Positions 1-5,541 of a stretch of 5,552 nucleotides of DNA are shown here, piece after piece; position 1 is the stretch's first letter, and every line of letters begins with the position of its first letter. This DNA is from Cytophagaceae bacterium UBA6715 (GTDB lineage Bacteria > Bacteroidota > Bacteroidia > Cytophagales > Spirosomataceae), in the NCBI GenBank assembly GCA_002454335.1, contig DKIP01000101.1, forward strand, positions 1 through 5,552, given 5' to 3'. The position numbers were made by a program, and so were the translations under genes. The notes below the pieces were generated by a model. The model did not search any database, was not told where the DNA came from, and saw only the letters and a program-made list of their open reading frames with translations.

Positions 1-2545
1 TTCCCGTCGTGGTATTTACATTCCGACAAACCTGCCACAATATCTCCTTTGCTTTTTTAGCGATGTATTGCGTTTCATTTAATTGCCTTGCGATGAAATC
101 TTCAGGAATTTGCTCATTAGCGAGCAACAATTTGTCTGCTTTTGATTTTGATATCTTTTCAGACTTTAAGAGTTCTTTGACGCGAGCTACAAATTGATCA
201 AATTCAGAGGATGACCACTTTTGTTTTAAGAAAGAAAAAGCTGTTTGATTACTCTTCTCAATATTTAAATCCCGCTCACATAAGGTCTTATTTGAATATG
301 AATCATCGAATAGGCGAGATTGTGGGATGATATGCTCGATATCGTATTTATTGGTGAATAACTCAGAAGCTGGAATTGGTTTACCCGTATATAGGGAAAT
401 ACAACCAGCCTCTTGCCACAACCGATATCGAATGACATCATTTTTTGTCACTCGAGCCAAGTTAAATTCGGTGCGTAACTTTTGACGTATATCTTCATAG
501 TCTTTTGTTGCTTTTGAGATAGCTGCCGTCATTCGTTTTCGCTGATCGTTATTGGCACGCAATTCACGTGCTAATTCAATTCGGATTTCATCAGGTTTCC
601 CAAATTTCTCAGATTCCATAATGGCATTAACCACGTTAATGGTTTGATTTAAAATCTTTTCGACTACGGGATTTCGAAGTGAATTTTTCTTCACCAAATC
701 CAATTTATCTGCCAACACACGCGCATCATTTTCAGCAGTAGACAATGAATATTTCGAATGCGATGCATATCCAGCACAAATGGTCGCAGCACTGTATTCC
801 ATTCCATCCGCTAAATGGGGCATAATTTTCCGCATCGCTCGAACGGATAAACTCCCATAATTTGGCTCTATACGAACGCTTAACATTGCCTTAGCATAAT
901 GCTCGGGCATATTGAATTTCTTTTTCAAATTTTCAACAAGTACCTGATCATCTTCTACCGTATAAATTAAATGCCATAATTGATAATAGGATTGTTTATC
1001 AAAATCATTGCCCGATAAATTCCAATTAATCGTTAGCAAATCAGGTGGCAAAGCCAAATCAGATAAAATTCGTACTACATCTGAATTTCTTAAGGGAGAA
1101 CTTAATGCTGAGCTATCATTTCCTTGTTCTTCCCAAATATTTTTAAACACTCGAATAAATTCACTACGGGTTACATCTCCCTGGATTTCTTTAAAGTTCA
1201 ATTTATCCTTCTTGGGATTTGCTCCTATTGCCTTCAATAAATCTGAATCTTTCAACTTGCCATTTGTAGATAAAATATCTTGAATCCCTAATCGGACATC
1301 ATCATCAAGTTCAAATGTATTTTCGAGCAAGGCTAGATTATTAATGTTTTGCCACATTCTAAACTGCTGAAATACCGGGGAAGATTTGGGTGCAACACGA
1401 AAACGAGGCTCCAATTCACAAAAACTAATTAAGTGTTTTTGTGATTTTAGTTTCCGCTGATAAAAGATCGTAATATCCCGAACTTCTTTTCTTAATTCGT
1501 CCGTTAACAAGGGATAATAAGCTTTTTGAACTTCCCAAATTTGATCGAATTCATGCATATAATCCGAGCGCATAAAAACCATGTTACGCTGAGAAGCATG
1601 AGGATTTTCAATCAGTTTAGCATATTGATATTGCCCTACTGTTTGCTGATTAAAAACTAATTCTTTGCTTCGATTACTAATTCCCCCCAAATAGCCACTC
1701 GCTTTTGATATGGCTTGTTTAATCTCACATATTATAAAAGCCATTTCACTCTTATCAATCATCTGCACCAAACCCAAATTCCTCCAAGTAAAAGCTTCCA
1801 TCTTTTTTCCCTTATTTTCTGCGATAGAAATACCTAACTCTTTAAAAAAATTACTTGCTTGAATTTTATTTTTACTCTTCAGTATTTGTAATAAATCTTT
1901 TGGTAAATCATTATGAAACTTTTGCTGCGTCTGAATGATCCGTTCAATTTCATTTTCTAAATCAGAACTATAAAAATCAGGTAACTTGGCTTTGGGGTTT
2001 TTGGAAAGTAAGTCAAAACAATAAGAGCCGGGGGTCAAATTTTTCGCAACTAATTCTTTTGCGACCTGCATACCATCAATAGCCTGGCCCATTTGTTCGA
2101 TACCATCAGCAGCACCATCCTGGCCCTTCCGGCTCGATTTATACCCTCTTTTCTTATTAAGCATCAATAAAACGCGGACGAATTCTTCAGGACTTACTCG
2201 TTCGGTTGCTGATTTGGCTCGTAGGCCATAGGATTGATGCGTAGTCATCTTTCCCTCTTCAGCATATTTGAAATCTTTTGAAATAAATCCATTCGACTTA
2301 AAAATACGCAGTATTGCGTCTCGACGTAATTTAAATCGTTGTAATCCCCTACGAGCACCGCGAGCTAATGTTCGATTCTTATTTATCGAAATCGCATTAC
2401 CTTTTTGAAAATCATTTGCCTCATCCGTTGAAATTGGTACAACTCGAACACCGGCTCCGATAATTTTAGATTGTTCATCGTCTTCATGAACGAATGCCCA
2501 TCCTACTGATGTACTACCTAAGTCAAGTCCTAAAATTTTTCTCAT
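1..2545 (-). CDS. cas9: CRISPR-associated endonuclease Cas9, type II-C, large Bacteroidota form (5' part, runs off left edge)
   Basis: RNA-guided DNA endonuclease of a type II CRISPR system; with tracrRNA and crRNA it cuts both strands of matching DNA. The frame is open for 848 codons from ATG at 2545 to the edge, with no stop or frameshift when read through. Visible parts in order: RuvC-I KILGLDLGSTSVGWA with catalytic D8; arginine-rich bridge helix about 56-80 (RTLARGARRGLQRFKLRRD); NKKRGYKSSRK at 130-140; a long REC lobe with FQQFRMWQNINNL at 392-404 and YGSLSVRAMRKI from 563; RuvC-II IRIELARELR with E657; HNH YDIEHIIPQSRLF from 734 with H738 as catalytic histidine and N761 matching SpCas9 N863; then RQLNETQYI at 820-828. 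RuvC-III and the PAM-interacting domain are outside the window. HNH at about residue 738, later than in compact Cas9s such as the Neisseria one, suggests a protein well over 1,200 residues. The ATG follows an A-rich leader without a Shine-Dalgarno site, and the N-terminus fits RuvC-I exactly. II-C rather than II-A is inferred from sequence style; cas1/cas2 are not visible. Confidence 0.97.
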   Translation of the reverse strand, partial: MRKILGLDLGSTSVGWAFVHEDDEQSKIIGAGVRVVPISTDEANDFQKGNAISINKNRTLARGARRGLQRFKLRRDAILRIFKSNGFISKDFKYAEEGKMTTHQSYGLRAKSATERVSPEEFVRVLLMLNKKRGYKSSRKGQDGAADGIEQMGQAIDGMQVAKELVAKNLTPGSYCFDLLSKNPKAKLPDFYSSDLENEIERIIQTQQKFHNDLPKDLLQILKSKNKIQASNFFKELGISIAENKGKKMEAFTWRNLGLVQMIDKSEMAFIICEIKQAISKASGYLGGISNRSKELVFNQQTVGQYQYAKLIENPHASQRNMVFMRSDYMHEFDQIWEVQKAYYPLLTDELRKEVRDITIFYQRKLKSQKHLISFCELEPRFRVAPKSSPVFQQFRMWQNINNLALLENTFELDDDVRLGIQDILSTNGKLKDSDLLKAIGANPKKDKLNFKEIQGDVTRSEFIRVFKNIWEEQGNDSSALSSPLRNSDVVRILSDLALPPDLLTINWNLSGNDFDKQSYYQLWHLIYTVEDDQVLVENLKKKFNMPEHYAKAMLSVRIEPNYGSLSVRAMRKIMPHLADGMEYSAATICAGYASHSKYSLSTAENDARVLADKLDLVKKNSLRNPVVEKILNQTINVVNAIMESEKFGKPDEIRIELARELRANNDQRKRMTAAISKATKDYEDIRQKLRTEFNLARVTKNDVIRYRLWQEAGCISLYTGKPIPASELFTNKYDIEHIIPQSRLFDDSYSNKTLCERDLNIEKSNQTAFSFLKQKWSSSEFDQFVARVKELLKSEKISKSKADKLLLANEQIPEDFIARQLNETQYIAKKAKEILWQVCRNVNTTTG

Positions 2546-2580
2546 ACTATTTTTTATTCTAAAATATTGCTTAATATTGC

Positions 2581-2605
2581 ACTACAATTTTGAAGTTATT
2601 CACAA
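2581..2605 (+). other. Putative tracrRNA anti-repeat
   Basis: This segment should base-pair with the 5' half of the CRISPR repeat. Its reverse complement starts TTGTGAATAACTTC and continues through AAAATTGTAG, which has the general look of the long AT-rich repeats (often starting GTTGTG) seen with Bacteroidota II-C systems. The pairing may continue leftward into 2560-2580. CACAA at 2601-2605 can pair either with the repeat 5' end or with TTGTG at 2620-2624 in the same RNA, so the free and crRNA-bound folds could differ. Assignment is by position and analogy, since the array is not visible. Confidence 0.65.
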
Positions 2606-2633
2606 TAAGGATTATTCCGTTGTGCAAACATTT

Positions 2634-2663
2634 AAAGCGGCTTCGGTCGCTTTTTCTTTTTTT
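2634..2663 (+). terminator. Intrinsic terminator of the tracrRNA
   Basis: Arms AAAGCG (2634-2639) and CGCTTT (2648-2653) pair perfectly. They are extended by a G-T wobble and a C-G pair that close a TTCG tetraloop (2642-2645). A T tract with one C runs from 2651 to 2663. The T tract lies on the plus-strand 3' side only, so it ends plus-strand transcription. In the RNA this hairpin also serves as the 3' stem that Cas9 binds. Confidence 0.92.
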
Positions 2664-2818
2664 AATAACCACACAACTTCAAACCATAATTTTGTAATCT
2701 AACAGATTTAAATTTTTAATTCAATCCTCCGACTTAAATTGACATACATTTTAATGACAATTTATTTAACGGTCTTTCGCTACTTGTTTAATCCTGTTTA
2801 CTTCCACTTTAATAATCT

Positions 2819-2848
2819 TTTGACAAAAATTCACTTATTCGAATTTTG
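2819..2848 (+). promoter_or_regulatory. Candidate Bacteroidota-type promoter for the DUF2442-like gene
   Basis: TTTG at 2819-2822 is followed after 18 bases by GAATTTTG at 2841-2848, which matches the -7 consensus TAnnTTTG except in its first base. The spacing fits the Bacteroidota housekeeping sigma factor. Transcription would start near 2855 and leave a leader of roughly 67 nt before the ATG at 2922. Prediction from motif only; AT-rich sequence makes chance matches possible. Confidence 0.4.
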
Positions 2849-2877
2849 AATATGTTTTCATTGGATTAGTTGGCAAT

Positions 2878-2905
2878 TTTGAAAATAACTTATCATTTTT
2901 TCAAA
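2878..2905. repeat. Inverted repeat TTTGAAAA / TTTTCAAA in the leader
   Basis: Perfect 8-base arms at 2878-2885 and 2898-2905, separated by 12 bases, lie between the predicted transcription start and the ATG at 2922. The arms could form a weak hairpin or be an operator half-site pair. There is no T tract, so it is not an intrinsic terminator. AT-rich composition lowers its weight. Confidence 0.35.
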
Positions 2906-2921
2906 TGACAAAATTCCAACG

Positions 2922-3140
2922 ATGAAATCAAATCAAAAACACATTCGGGAAATTCGATTTGAGGGAGATATGATCATCATTCAAGGCGAAAAAAAATCAA
3001 TCAATACGGCTTTAGCTACGATTTCTCAAAAATTGATGAACGCATCCAGCATCGAACGAAACACATTCGAAATTAGTCCATCAGGAACTGGTGTACATTG
3101 GCCGCTCATCGACGAAGACCTCTCCTTTCCAAATTTATAA
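2922..3140 (+). CDS. DUF2442-like small protein (orphan, possible antitoxin-type)
   Basis: A 72-residue soluble protein without signal peptide or membrane segment. Its C-terminal half carries the pattern I associate with DUF2442 proteins: KLMNAS--ER--FEISPSGTGVHWPLIDEDLSF at about residues 37-69, especially the G-x-x-x-HWP-x-x-DEDLS ending. The N-terminal part (8-25, alternating hydrophobic and charged) reads as the short beta strands of the family. DUF2442 genes are often paired with DUF4160 genes and discussed as toxin-antitoxin-like modules, but biochemical function is not established. Here no DUF4160 partner is seen on either side, so the gene appears solitary. It has its own promoter candidate, and its stop lies 70 bases before the next start. 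Codon use is ordinary. The start at 2922 gives a typical length; a tiny upstream frame ends over it. Family call moderately sure, function unknown. Confidence 0.7.
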   Translation: MKSNQKHIREIRFEGDMIIIQGEKKSINTALATISQKLMNASSIERNTFEISPSGTGVHWPLIDEDLSFPNL

Positions 3141-3150
3141 GCCTCCACCC

Positions 3151-3181
3151 TTTTCCCTTCGACTTACATTCAGTAGATTTG
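3151..3181 (+). promoter_or_regulatory. Predicted promoter of the dehydratase-dehydrogenase operon
   Basis: TAGATTTG at 3174-3181 matches the Bacteroidota -7 consensus TAnnTTTG perfectly. TTTT at 3151-3154, 19 bases upstream, can serve as a one-mismatch -33 box (consensus TTTG). Transcription would begin near 3188, leaving about 23 nt before the ATG at 3211 but only about 8 nt before the ATG at 3196. This supports 3211 as the start and means the operon need not depend on read-through from the DUF2442-like gene. Confidence 0.5.
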
Positions 3182-3210
3182 TTTACAGCATCTTAATGCG
3201 AGCTAAACCT

Positions 3211-4038
3211 ATGAACTACTATAAAATATACCGCGTCGATTCGGGTATCCAAATCGAAAATGCGTCAGGGCAATTGACCCCAGTCATATCCGAAAATTGG
3301 GATAATTGCATCAATCATGATCATCTATTTCAATTCTGCGAAAAACAGTCATTCACCAGCAATTCACGCGCTTCCATCCAAACGCCTATCGACTCCCAGG
3401 AAATTTGGGCTGCAGGTGTCACCTATTTACGAAGTAAAGTGGCCCGCATGGAGGAATCCAAAGAATCCGGAGGCGATACTTTCTACGACAAGGTCTATGA
3501 TGCGGAAAGACCCGAAATTTTCTATAAAGGCAATAAATTAAGAGCAGTAGGCCAACATGGCCTCGTGAGAATTCGTAAGGATTCCGCTTGGAATGTACCT
3601 GAGCCTGAATTGACCTTGTTCATTAATCGGCAAAATCAAATCGCGGGTTACCTCATCGGCAACGACATGAGTTCCCGGGACATTGAAGGCGAAAATCCCC
3701 TGTATCTTCCGCAGGCCAAAGTGTACGACGCCTCCGCGGGCATTGGCCCATGTTTATTGGTGACGGATAAACCTCTCGCTCCCGAAACGATCATTTCCAT
3801 GCGCATTTTCAGAGCACAACAAGAAGTTTTTCAAGGTGATACGACCATTTCCCAAATGAAACGTAGCCACACCGAACTCAAGGACTACTTAACTCGAGAA
3901 ATGAGTTTCCCACAAGGTGCTTATTTAATGACCGGAACCTGCATCGTGCCAGACCCACCTTTTACCTTACAAGCAAACGACGAAATACATATACAAATCG
4001 AGCCCATCGGCACACTGATTCAAACCGTACACCCATGA
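3211..4038 (+). CDS. FAH-family 2-keto-3-deoxy-pentonate (2-dehydro-3-deoxy-arabinonate type) dehydratase
   Basis: A 275-residue cytosolic enzyme of the fumarylacetoacetate hydrolase fold. It most likely removes water from 2-keto-3-deoxy-L-arabinonate or -D-xylonate to give 2-oxoglutarate semialdehyde, as known for Sulfolobus KdaD. Residues 1-55 form a small N-terminal domain; the catalytic domain follows from EIWAAGVTY (64-72). Metal ligands appear as E131 and E133 in VPEPELTLFI and D152 in GNDMSSRDIEGENPLYLPQAKVYD, with K170 and the D173-to-GP180 stretch behind. GTCIVPDPPF (242-251) is the usual C-terminal active-site segment. The frame is open upstream to an ATG at 3091, but that would add 40 unrelated residues and overlap the preceding gene. 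MNYYKIYRVDSG at 3211 fits the family's N-terminus and the promoter; 3196 (five residues longer) is the alternative. The neighbour is a 2,5-dioxovalerate dehydrogenase, overlapping by ATGA, which supports this reaction over fumarylacetoacetase. The exact sugar acid is not determined. Confidence 0.87.
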   Translation: MNYYKIYRVDSGIQIENASGQLTPVISENWDNCINHDHLFQFCEKQSFTSNSRASIQTPIDSQEIWAAGVTYLRSKVARMEESKESGGDTFYDKVYDAERPEIFYKGNKLRAVGQHGLVRIRKDSAWNVPEPELTLFINRQNQIAGYLIGNDMSSRDIEGENPLYLPQAKVYDASAGIGPCLLVTDKPLAPETIISMRIFRAQQEVFQGDTTISQMKRSHTELKDYLTREMSFPQGAYLMTGTCIVPDPPFTLQANDEIHIQIEPIGTLIQTVHP

Positions 4039-5507
4039 ATTTAACAGGAAAACAACTTATAGGCTTTCAAACAAAAGCAGCTGGTCATCGGAATTTTCAA
4101 GGGGTTCAAGCAGCTACGGGCGAATTATTACCTCAAGTTTATACCGAAGCAACGGTTGATGAAGCTAACGAAGCATTCCAGAAAGCCGCCTCGGCGTTTA
4201 AAACGTATCGCAACATTTCCGACGAAAAACGGGCGAGCTTTCTTAACGCCATTGCTGAAGAAATTGTAGCCATCGGCGATCGATTAATCCAAACTGCATG
4301 CGCAGAATCAGGTTTACCCGAAGCACGCATCAGCGGAGAAAGAGGTCGGACGATTAGCCAAATTCAAGCATTTGCTAATTTCATATCAAACCCTGCTTGG
4401 AAACGAGAAATCGTCGATGAAGCGATGCCGGAACGCCAACCTATTCCAAAGCCTCGATTAGTCCAAATGCAAATTCCCTTGGGGCCTACAGTGGTTTTCG
4501 GAGCGAGCAATTTCCCATTAGCCTTTTCTGTAGCCGGAGGAGATACCCTATCCGCTTTAGCTGCCGGTTGTCCTGTGGTTTTCAAAGCACATCCTGCCCA
4601 TCCAAATACCTGCGATTTAGTTGGCCAGGCCATTCAACAAGCGGCACAAAAAACAGGCATGCCTGATGGCACCTTCTCCCTTTTGCATGCGCAAGGACAT
4701 GAAATCGGTGGATATTTGGTCCAACATCCATTAACGAAAGCCGTCGCATTTACCGGTTCCTACAAAGGTGGAAAAGCGCTATTCGACCTCGCAGTTCGCC
4801 GTGAGGTCCCTATTCCTGTCTATGCCGAAATGGGTTCCATTAATCCCGTTTATTTGTTTAGCGATCGAATTGCCTCACAAGGCGAAGCTTTGGCAGATGC
4901 ATTTAGTCAATCCATTTGTTTAGGCGTAGGCCAATTTTGCACCAATCCGGGCTTGATTGTTATCCAAGAAAAGGATCAAGCGTTTTTAAATACCTTGGCC
5001 ACAAAATTAGACCAAATGCCTTTGGGCACCTTCTTAACTGCTGGGATTAAAAAATCCTTTGAACATGGTTTTACGACCTTGAATCATCATCCCGCTACAC
5101 AACGACTAACGGTTTCAGCTAGTCCAGCTCCCAGTTTATTTAGCACGCGCGTAAAGGAGGCATTAGCGCATCCTGAAGTGATGGAAGAGGTTTTTGGCCC
5201 TTGTACCTTAGCTGTTGTCTGTCAAGATTTGGCCGAGATGATTGCTTTTACGGAACAAATGCCTGGCCAACTCACCGCAACGATTCAAGCAGATCCCGTT
5301 GAGCTAACGACCTTAGATGAACTCATCGATGAAGTAAGCCAAAAGGTTGGGCGAATACTCTTAAACGGCTTCCCAACAGGCGTGGAAGTCTCTCCCGCAA
5401 TGGTCCATGGTGGCCCCTTCCCGGCAACAACGGATGCTAGAACAACTTCAGTAGGAACTGAGGCCATTTATCGATTTACCAGACCGGTTTGTTGGCAGAA
5501 TTTTTAG
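4035..5507 (+). CDS. 2,5-dioxovalerate (alpha-ketoglutarate semialdehyde) dehydrogenase, NADP-type aldehyde dehydrogenase
   Basis: A 490-residue cytosolic aldehyde dehydrogenase that most likely oxidises 2-oxoglutarate semialdehyde to 2-oxoglutarate, the last step of non-phosphorylative pentose or sugar acid oxidation. All catalytic parts are present: FGASNFP with oxyanion N159; VVFKAHP with cofactor-binding K184; FTGS at 239-242 in the Rossmann fold; general base E265 in AEMGSINP; nucleophile C302 in GQFCTNPGL; and EVFGP at 385-389, whose glutamate contacts the nicotinamide ribose. ASNFPLAFSVAGGDTLSALAAGCPVVFKAHPAHP and the AEMGSINPV signature fit the NADP-dependent 2,5-dioxovalerate group rather than betaine or lactaldehyde dehydrogenases. 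Length is close to the family norm and there is no signal peptide. The ATG lies inside the stop of the dehydratase gene (ATGA), so translation is probably coupled and the two products are made together. Substrate assignment rests on family look and neighbour; cofactor choice is inferred. Confidence 0.9.
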   Translation: MNLTGKQLIGFQTKAAGHRNFQGVQAATGELLPQVYTEATVDEANEAFQKAASAFKTYRNISDEKRASFLNAIAEEIVAIGDRLIQTACAESGLPEARISGERGRTISQIQAFANFISNPAWKREIVDEAMPERQPIPKPRLVQMQIPLGPTVVFGASNFPLAFSVAGGDTLSALAAGCPVVFKAHPAHPNTCDLVGQAIQQAAQKTGMPDGTFSLLHAQGHEIGGYLVQHPLTKAVAFTGSYKGGKALFDLAVRREVPIPVYAEMGSINPVYLFSDRIASQGEALADAFSQSICLGVGQFCTNPGLIVIQEKDQAFLNTLATKLDQMPLGTFLTAGIKKSFEHGFTTLNHHPATQRLTVSASPAPSLFSTRVKEALAHPEVMEEVFGPCTLAVVCQDLAEMIAFTEQMPGQLTATIQADPVELTTLDELIDEVSQKVGRILLNGFPTGVEVSPAMVHGGPFPATTDARTTSVGTEAIYRFTRPVCWQNF

Positions 5508-5517
5508 GCAACATAAA

Positions 5518-5541
5518 AACCCCAGGCTGAAGCCTGGGGTT
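5518..5541. terminator. Strong hairpin terminator after the operon, best read on the minus strand
   Basis: AACCCCAGGC (5518-5527) and GCCTGGGGTT (5532-5541) form a perfect 10-bp stem closed by TGAA, 10 bases after the stop of the dehydrogenase gene. On the plus strand only TTCT follows, whereas on the minus strand the stem is followed by TTTTTATGTT. It may stop both strands, but the minus-strand form is the canonical one, which points to a convergent gene just beyond the right edge. Confidence 0.85.

Larger units (their letters stand above)
2575..2663 (+). ncRNA. Predicted tracrRNA of the type II-C CRISPR system (5' end uncertain)
   Basis: The trans-activating RNA pairs with the CRISPR repeat part of pre-crRNA and is bound by Cas9. 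Seen in sequence: an AT-rich stretch at about 2581-2605 that can serve as anti-repeat and ends in TTCACAA; then TAAGG and a small GGA-TTAT-TCC hairpin (2609-2618) followed by GTTGTG; a single-stranded linker AAACATTT; and an intrinsic terminator at 2634-2663. The string ACAATAAGG directly after the anti-repeat is also found in the well-studied Neisseria meningitidis tracrRNA, where the repeat 5' end GUUGUA pairs with UACAA. By analogy the repeat of this system should begin GTTGTGAATAACTTC or a close variant. The RNA lies just upstream of cas9 on the opposite strand. The 3' end is well set by the T tract; the 5' end could lie anywhere from about 2560 to 2590. No repeat is in the window to prove pairing. 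Confidence 0.85.
2664..2921. other. AT-rich intergenic spacer between tracrRNA and the DUF2442-like gene
   Basis: I see no coding frame, tRNA or CRISPR repeat here. The left part (2664-2817) is plain AT-rich sequence with a TTGACA at 2739-2744 that lacks a convincing partner. The right part holds a promoter candidate (2819-2848), an inverted repeat (2878-2905) and a six-codon frame that overlaps the next start codon. TGACA occurs four times (2740, 2755, 2821, 2906), the last two inside a shared TGACAAAA-TTC context. No DUF4160-like remnant could be read in front of the DUF2442-like gene. Confidence 0.6.

Noticed and set aside
9..197. Open plus-strand frame of 62 codons
   Set aside because: It lies antisense to the cas9 HNH-RuvC region, has no recognisable motif and is a shadow of the Cas9 frame.
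1008..1283. Open plus-strand frame of 91 codons
   Set aside because: Antisense to the Cas9 REC lobe; low-complexity, no family resemblance, no promoter or start context.
2739..2767. TTGACA at 2739-2744 as a sigma-70 type promoter
   Set aside because: No good -10 partner at 17 bases (TTATTT), no gene placed to use it, and Bacteroidota promoters follow a different consensus.
2546..2921. CRISPR array in the spacer
   Set aside because: No repeated unit of 30-50 bases with spacers occurs; only the single anti-repeat-like segment and an 8-base tandem AATATTGC (2563-2570, 2573-2580) are present.
3091..3210. Upstream extension of the dehydratase from ATG 3091
   Set aside because: Would overlap the DUF2442-like gene out of frame, adds basic unrelated residues, and lies mostly upstream of the predicted transcription start.
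3317..3541. Plus-strand 74-codon frame inside the dehydratase gene
   Set aside because: Shifted-frame shadow of a clearly conserved enzyme.
3211..4038. Annotation as true fumarylacetoacetase of tyrosine breakdown
   Set aside because: The 275-residue length, the SRDIEGENPLYLPQAK segment and the dioxovalerate dehydrogenase partner fit the sugar acid dehydratase branch better.
4139..5467. Three minus-strand frames inside the dehydrogenase gene
   Set aside because: Antisense shadows of a gene with all catalytic motifs intact; no independent signals.
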